Source: Pseudomonadota bacterium (lineage in GTDB: Bacteria; Myxococcota_A; Polyangia; Haliangiales; Haliangiaceae). From it: a DNA stretch of 50,765 nt. Position numbers and translations under genes: made by a program. The notes beneath the pieces were generated by a model. The model was given only the letters and a program-made list of their open reading frames with translations, was not told where the DNA came from and did no database searches. The DNA lies in NCBI GenBank assembly GCA_022360315.1, contig JAKSDA010000231.1, positions 1 to 50,765 of the forward strand. Direction: 5' to 3'. Shown one piece after another: positions 48,991-50,765 of this stretch (the stretch's first letter is position 1; each line of letters starts with the position of its first letter).

Positions 48991-50131
48991 GAGCCGATGG
49001 TGTTGCGGCCTGCCGCATTGGCGCCGCGGGTCGGGGCATTTGAGAAACTCGGCTTTGATAATATTGGCTTTGGTGGTGGGGGTAGTGCCGGCGAGCTGGC
49101 AGGCGGCGTGGGCCCAGGGGGTGTCGGCTCCGAGTGAATCGTCGGCTCCGGTTCGGGGTCATGCCAGCACCGTGGATGCCGGAGATGGCGAGACATCGGT
49201 CAAGCCGTGGAATCGGGGAGTGAGCCGGGAGCAGCGCAAGGTGGCGCGGCAGATTTTTCTGGACGGCAACCGGTTGCTCGAAATACCGTCATTTCGCCGT
49301 GCCGCGGACCAGTACAGGCGAGCCCTGGAGCTGTGGCCGCATCCGGCATTTTACTACAATCTGACCATAGCCCAGCTGAACCTGGTACAGCCCATCGAAG
49401 CCTACCGCAGCCTGGCCGAGGCGCTGCGCTACGGAGTTGCCCCGCTGGGACCTGACAAGCATGCGCAGGCGCTGGAGTATCGGGCGCGGTTGGACGAGCA
49501 ACTGGGTCGGGTGGTCATCGTTTGTGACGAGCGCGGTGCCGAGGTGACATTGGATGGTCGGGAGGTTTTGACCGGGCCTGGTTCGGTCGACATCGTGGTG
49601 ATGCCGGGCGGGCATCAGCTGGTCGCGCGCAAGCCGGGGCGACGGACTCAGACCGAGCGATTTGCCCTGTCGGCTGGGGACAGCACGCGGATCGAAGTGG
49701 TGTTGCCGGTGCCCGGGCGGGTGCATACCGAGCGCTACATAGCGGCGTGGGTGCCGTGGGCGAGTGTGGCGGCATCGGCAGCGGTTTTGATTGGGGCTGG
49801 ATATCTGGATCGGCGGTCGGCGCGGGTGATCGAGCATTTTGACGGCGAGTTTAGTGTTCGGTGTCGGGCGCGGGGTTGTACGGAGGGGGAGGTCCCCGAG
49901 TTGGCTGACGAGCTGGAGCGAGCCGAGCTGGAGCGGGACGTATCGATCGGCATGTACGTGGTGGGCGGCGCGGCCTTGGTCGGCAGCGCGGTGCTTTTGT
50001 ATCTCAACCGAGAGCGAGTGGTGCAGCAGCCAGGTCAGGACGAGAGCCCGGGCCAGGCAGGTCAGAGTGTAGCAGTTGCGCCCATGGTATCGCGTCAGTC
50101 GATGGGGCTGGTGGCGCGGATATGGTTTTGA
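48962..50131 (+). CDS. TPR/PEGA-type membrane protein
   Basis: 389 residues from ATG 48962, overlapping the kinase gene by 29 bases in another frame. An N-terminal hydrophobic segment (SALIILALVVGVVPASW) with AWA-Q is a signal peptide or anchor. Residues about 90-165 carry TPR-like helices (ARQIFLDGNRLLEIPSFRRA, ALELWPHPAFYYNLTIAQLN). Residues about 170-225 form a PEGA-like strand domain (VVIVCDERGAEVTLDGREVL, MPGGHQLVARKPG). Two further hydrophobic segments occur at about 255-275 and 320-340. In myxobacteria such TPR-PEGA proteins commonly follow Ser/Thr kinase genes and are thought to be partners in envelope signalling. Confidence 0.85.
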   Translation: MRSKMSKSTESRWCCGLPHWRRGSGHLRNSALIILALVVGVVPASWQAAWAQGVSAPSESSAPVRGHASTVDAGDGETSVKPWNRGVSREQRKVARQIFLDGNRLLEIPSFRRAADQYRRALELWPHPAFYYNLTIAQLNLVQPIEAYRSLAEALRYGVAPLGPDKHAQALEYRARLDEQLGRVVIVCDERGAEVTLDGREVLTGPGSVDIVVMPGGHQLVARKPGRRTQTERFALSAGDSTRIEVVLPVPGRVHTERYIAAWVPWASVAASAAVLIGAGYLDRRSARVIEHFDGEFSVRCRARGCTEGEVPELADELERAELERDVSIGMYVVGGAALVGSAVLLYLNRERVVQQPGQDESPGQAGQSVAVAPMVSRQSMGLVARIWF

Positions 50132-50145
50132 CCGGAGATGAACCG

Positions 50146-50538
50146 ATGAGAATTGCACATCGTATCGAGCTGGCAGGGATTATGAGTGTGCTGGTCGTGG
50201 TCGCGGGCGGAGCGTGTTTGCGATACACCACGACGGTCGAGTGTGACGACGGCCTGCGTTGCCCGACCGGGTCGAGCTGTGCAGCGGCGCAGAATGTGTG
50301 TATCAGCGGGACCTGTGGCAACGGTCAGATCGAGTATTCTGTGGGCGAGGTGTGCGACGACGGCAACATACTGGACCTGGACGGGTGCAGCGGGGACTGC
50401 CGGGTCATCGAGGCCTGTGGCAACGGCGTGATGGATGAGTTCGAGCGTTGTGATCCATCGATCGAGTGTGTGGAGTGCAGTGGCGACTGTATTTCTGCAC
50501 CGAGGTCGAGTGTGGAGATTGTGCAGGTTGGCTGTTGA
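50146..50538 (+). CDS. Small cysteine-rich lipoprotein with myxobacterial CGNG/DDGN repeat
   Basis: 130 residues from ATG 50146 (GGAG 8 bases upstream). A lipoprotein signal ends VAGGAC. The mature part has two Cys-rich repeats of the myxobacterial DUF4215-like type: CGNGQIEYSVGEVCDDGN, LDLDGCSGDC, then CGNGVMDEFERCDP. These disulfide-bonded modules occur on many secreted proteins of this group. It starts 14 bases after the TPR-PEGA gene and probably shares its transcript with the kinase. Confidence 0.85.
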   Translation: MRIAHRIELAGIMSVLVVVAGGACLRYTTTVECDDGLRCPTGSSCAAAQNVCISGTCGNGQIEYSVGEVCDDGNILDLDGCSGDCRVIEACGNGVMDEFERCDPSIECVECSGDCISAPRSSVEIVQVGC

Positions 50539-50765
50539 GCGAAATCCGGCATCAAAAGCGGCCTGGCGCGGTGGTTGGCGGTAGATTTCTTCGACTCTCT
50601 CGATGGCATCGAGGGCCAAAGTCGTGTCATTGGATGCAGCGATGTGAGATCAGAAATTTGTTGTTAGTACAATATTCGTTGCAGATACTGTGCAAGTAAC
50701 CTGTCGACATCACTGACCTTTTTTAGTGCGCTCACTTGGCAGCATTATGCTCGACTGGTGTCGAG
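50539..50765. other. End of window, no gene visible
   Basis: 227 bases after the lipoprotein stop, with AT-rich patches near 50650-50700 and no open frame of protein-like character. Confidence 0.4.

Overview
This is a GC-rich bacterial window with no rRNA, no recognisable tRNA and no plasmid or phage backbone. Several features suggest a myxobacterium or related delta-lineage (Myxococcota, possibly a Haliangium/Nannocystis-like group). These are two very large Ser/Thr kinases fused to nSTAND ATPase modules, one of which carries 14 WD40 repeats; an FHA-domain enhancer-binding protein; many lipoproteins; a cysteine-rich CGNG...DDGN...DGC protein; and a TPR/PEGA protein overlapping a kinase gene. 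The assignment is inferred from gene content only.

Layout. 1-1277: the C-terminal end of a polymorphic toxin with a PIN-type nuclease tip, overlapping a probable immunity gene. 1462-1620: the first of three 159-bp MITE copies. 1621-12175: an M20 peptidase, a CapA-type lipoprotein, a CYTH protein, a small zinc-finger membrane protein, a di-haem peroxidase-like lipoprotein, the second MITE, an orphan NMT1-like binding protein, an acyl-CoA dehydrogenase and a LamB-type porin. 12245-17964: a stand-alone LeuA regulatory domain, a uracil-DNA glycosylase, a second M20 peptidase, a CitE-like lyase, an alpha/beta hydrolase and a methyltransferase. 17965-20800: a gene-poor accessory stretch with 22-bp tandem repeats, a decayed lipoprotein start, a cytochrome-like lipoprotein with two almost identical beta/gamma-crystallin domains, an IS3 remnant and the third MITE. 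20801-22099: rtcB, preceded by a perfect 24-bp inverted repeat. 22438-28240: a DM13 protein and a sarcosine-oxidase-like operon in the unusual order D-A-G-B. 28285-36726: a kinase/nSTAND/WD40 gene, a secreted Cys-rich protein and an FHA-sigma54 activator, all on the minus strand. 37087-39841: an Rnl3-type ATP-dependent RNA ligase divergent from a Memo-family gene, then an AT-hook protein. 40111-45796: dprA-topA-trmFO-SDR, a tightly packed genome-maintenance and tRNA-modification operon. 46033-50538: a second kinase/nSTAND gene with overlapping TPR-PEGA and Cys-rich lipoprotein genes.

Most notable points. (1) The Sox-like complex keeps the four cysteines of a BFD-type [2Fe-2S] site in its alpha subunit and has Arg where the covalent-FMN His of the beta subunit should be, so it may be a dehydrogenase rather than an oxidase. 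(2) The MITE makes 3-bp TTA/TAA duplications, and two of its three copies sit exactly on the TAA stop codon of a gene without harming it. (3) The two kinases share one scaffold but carry different C-terminal modules, and one begins with a pseudokinase. (4) Two unrelated RNA ligases occur within 17 kb, one behind a striking palindrome. Functions are assigned by motif recognition; no database search was run.
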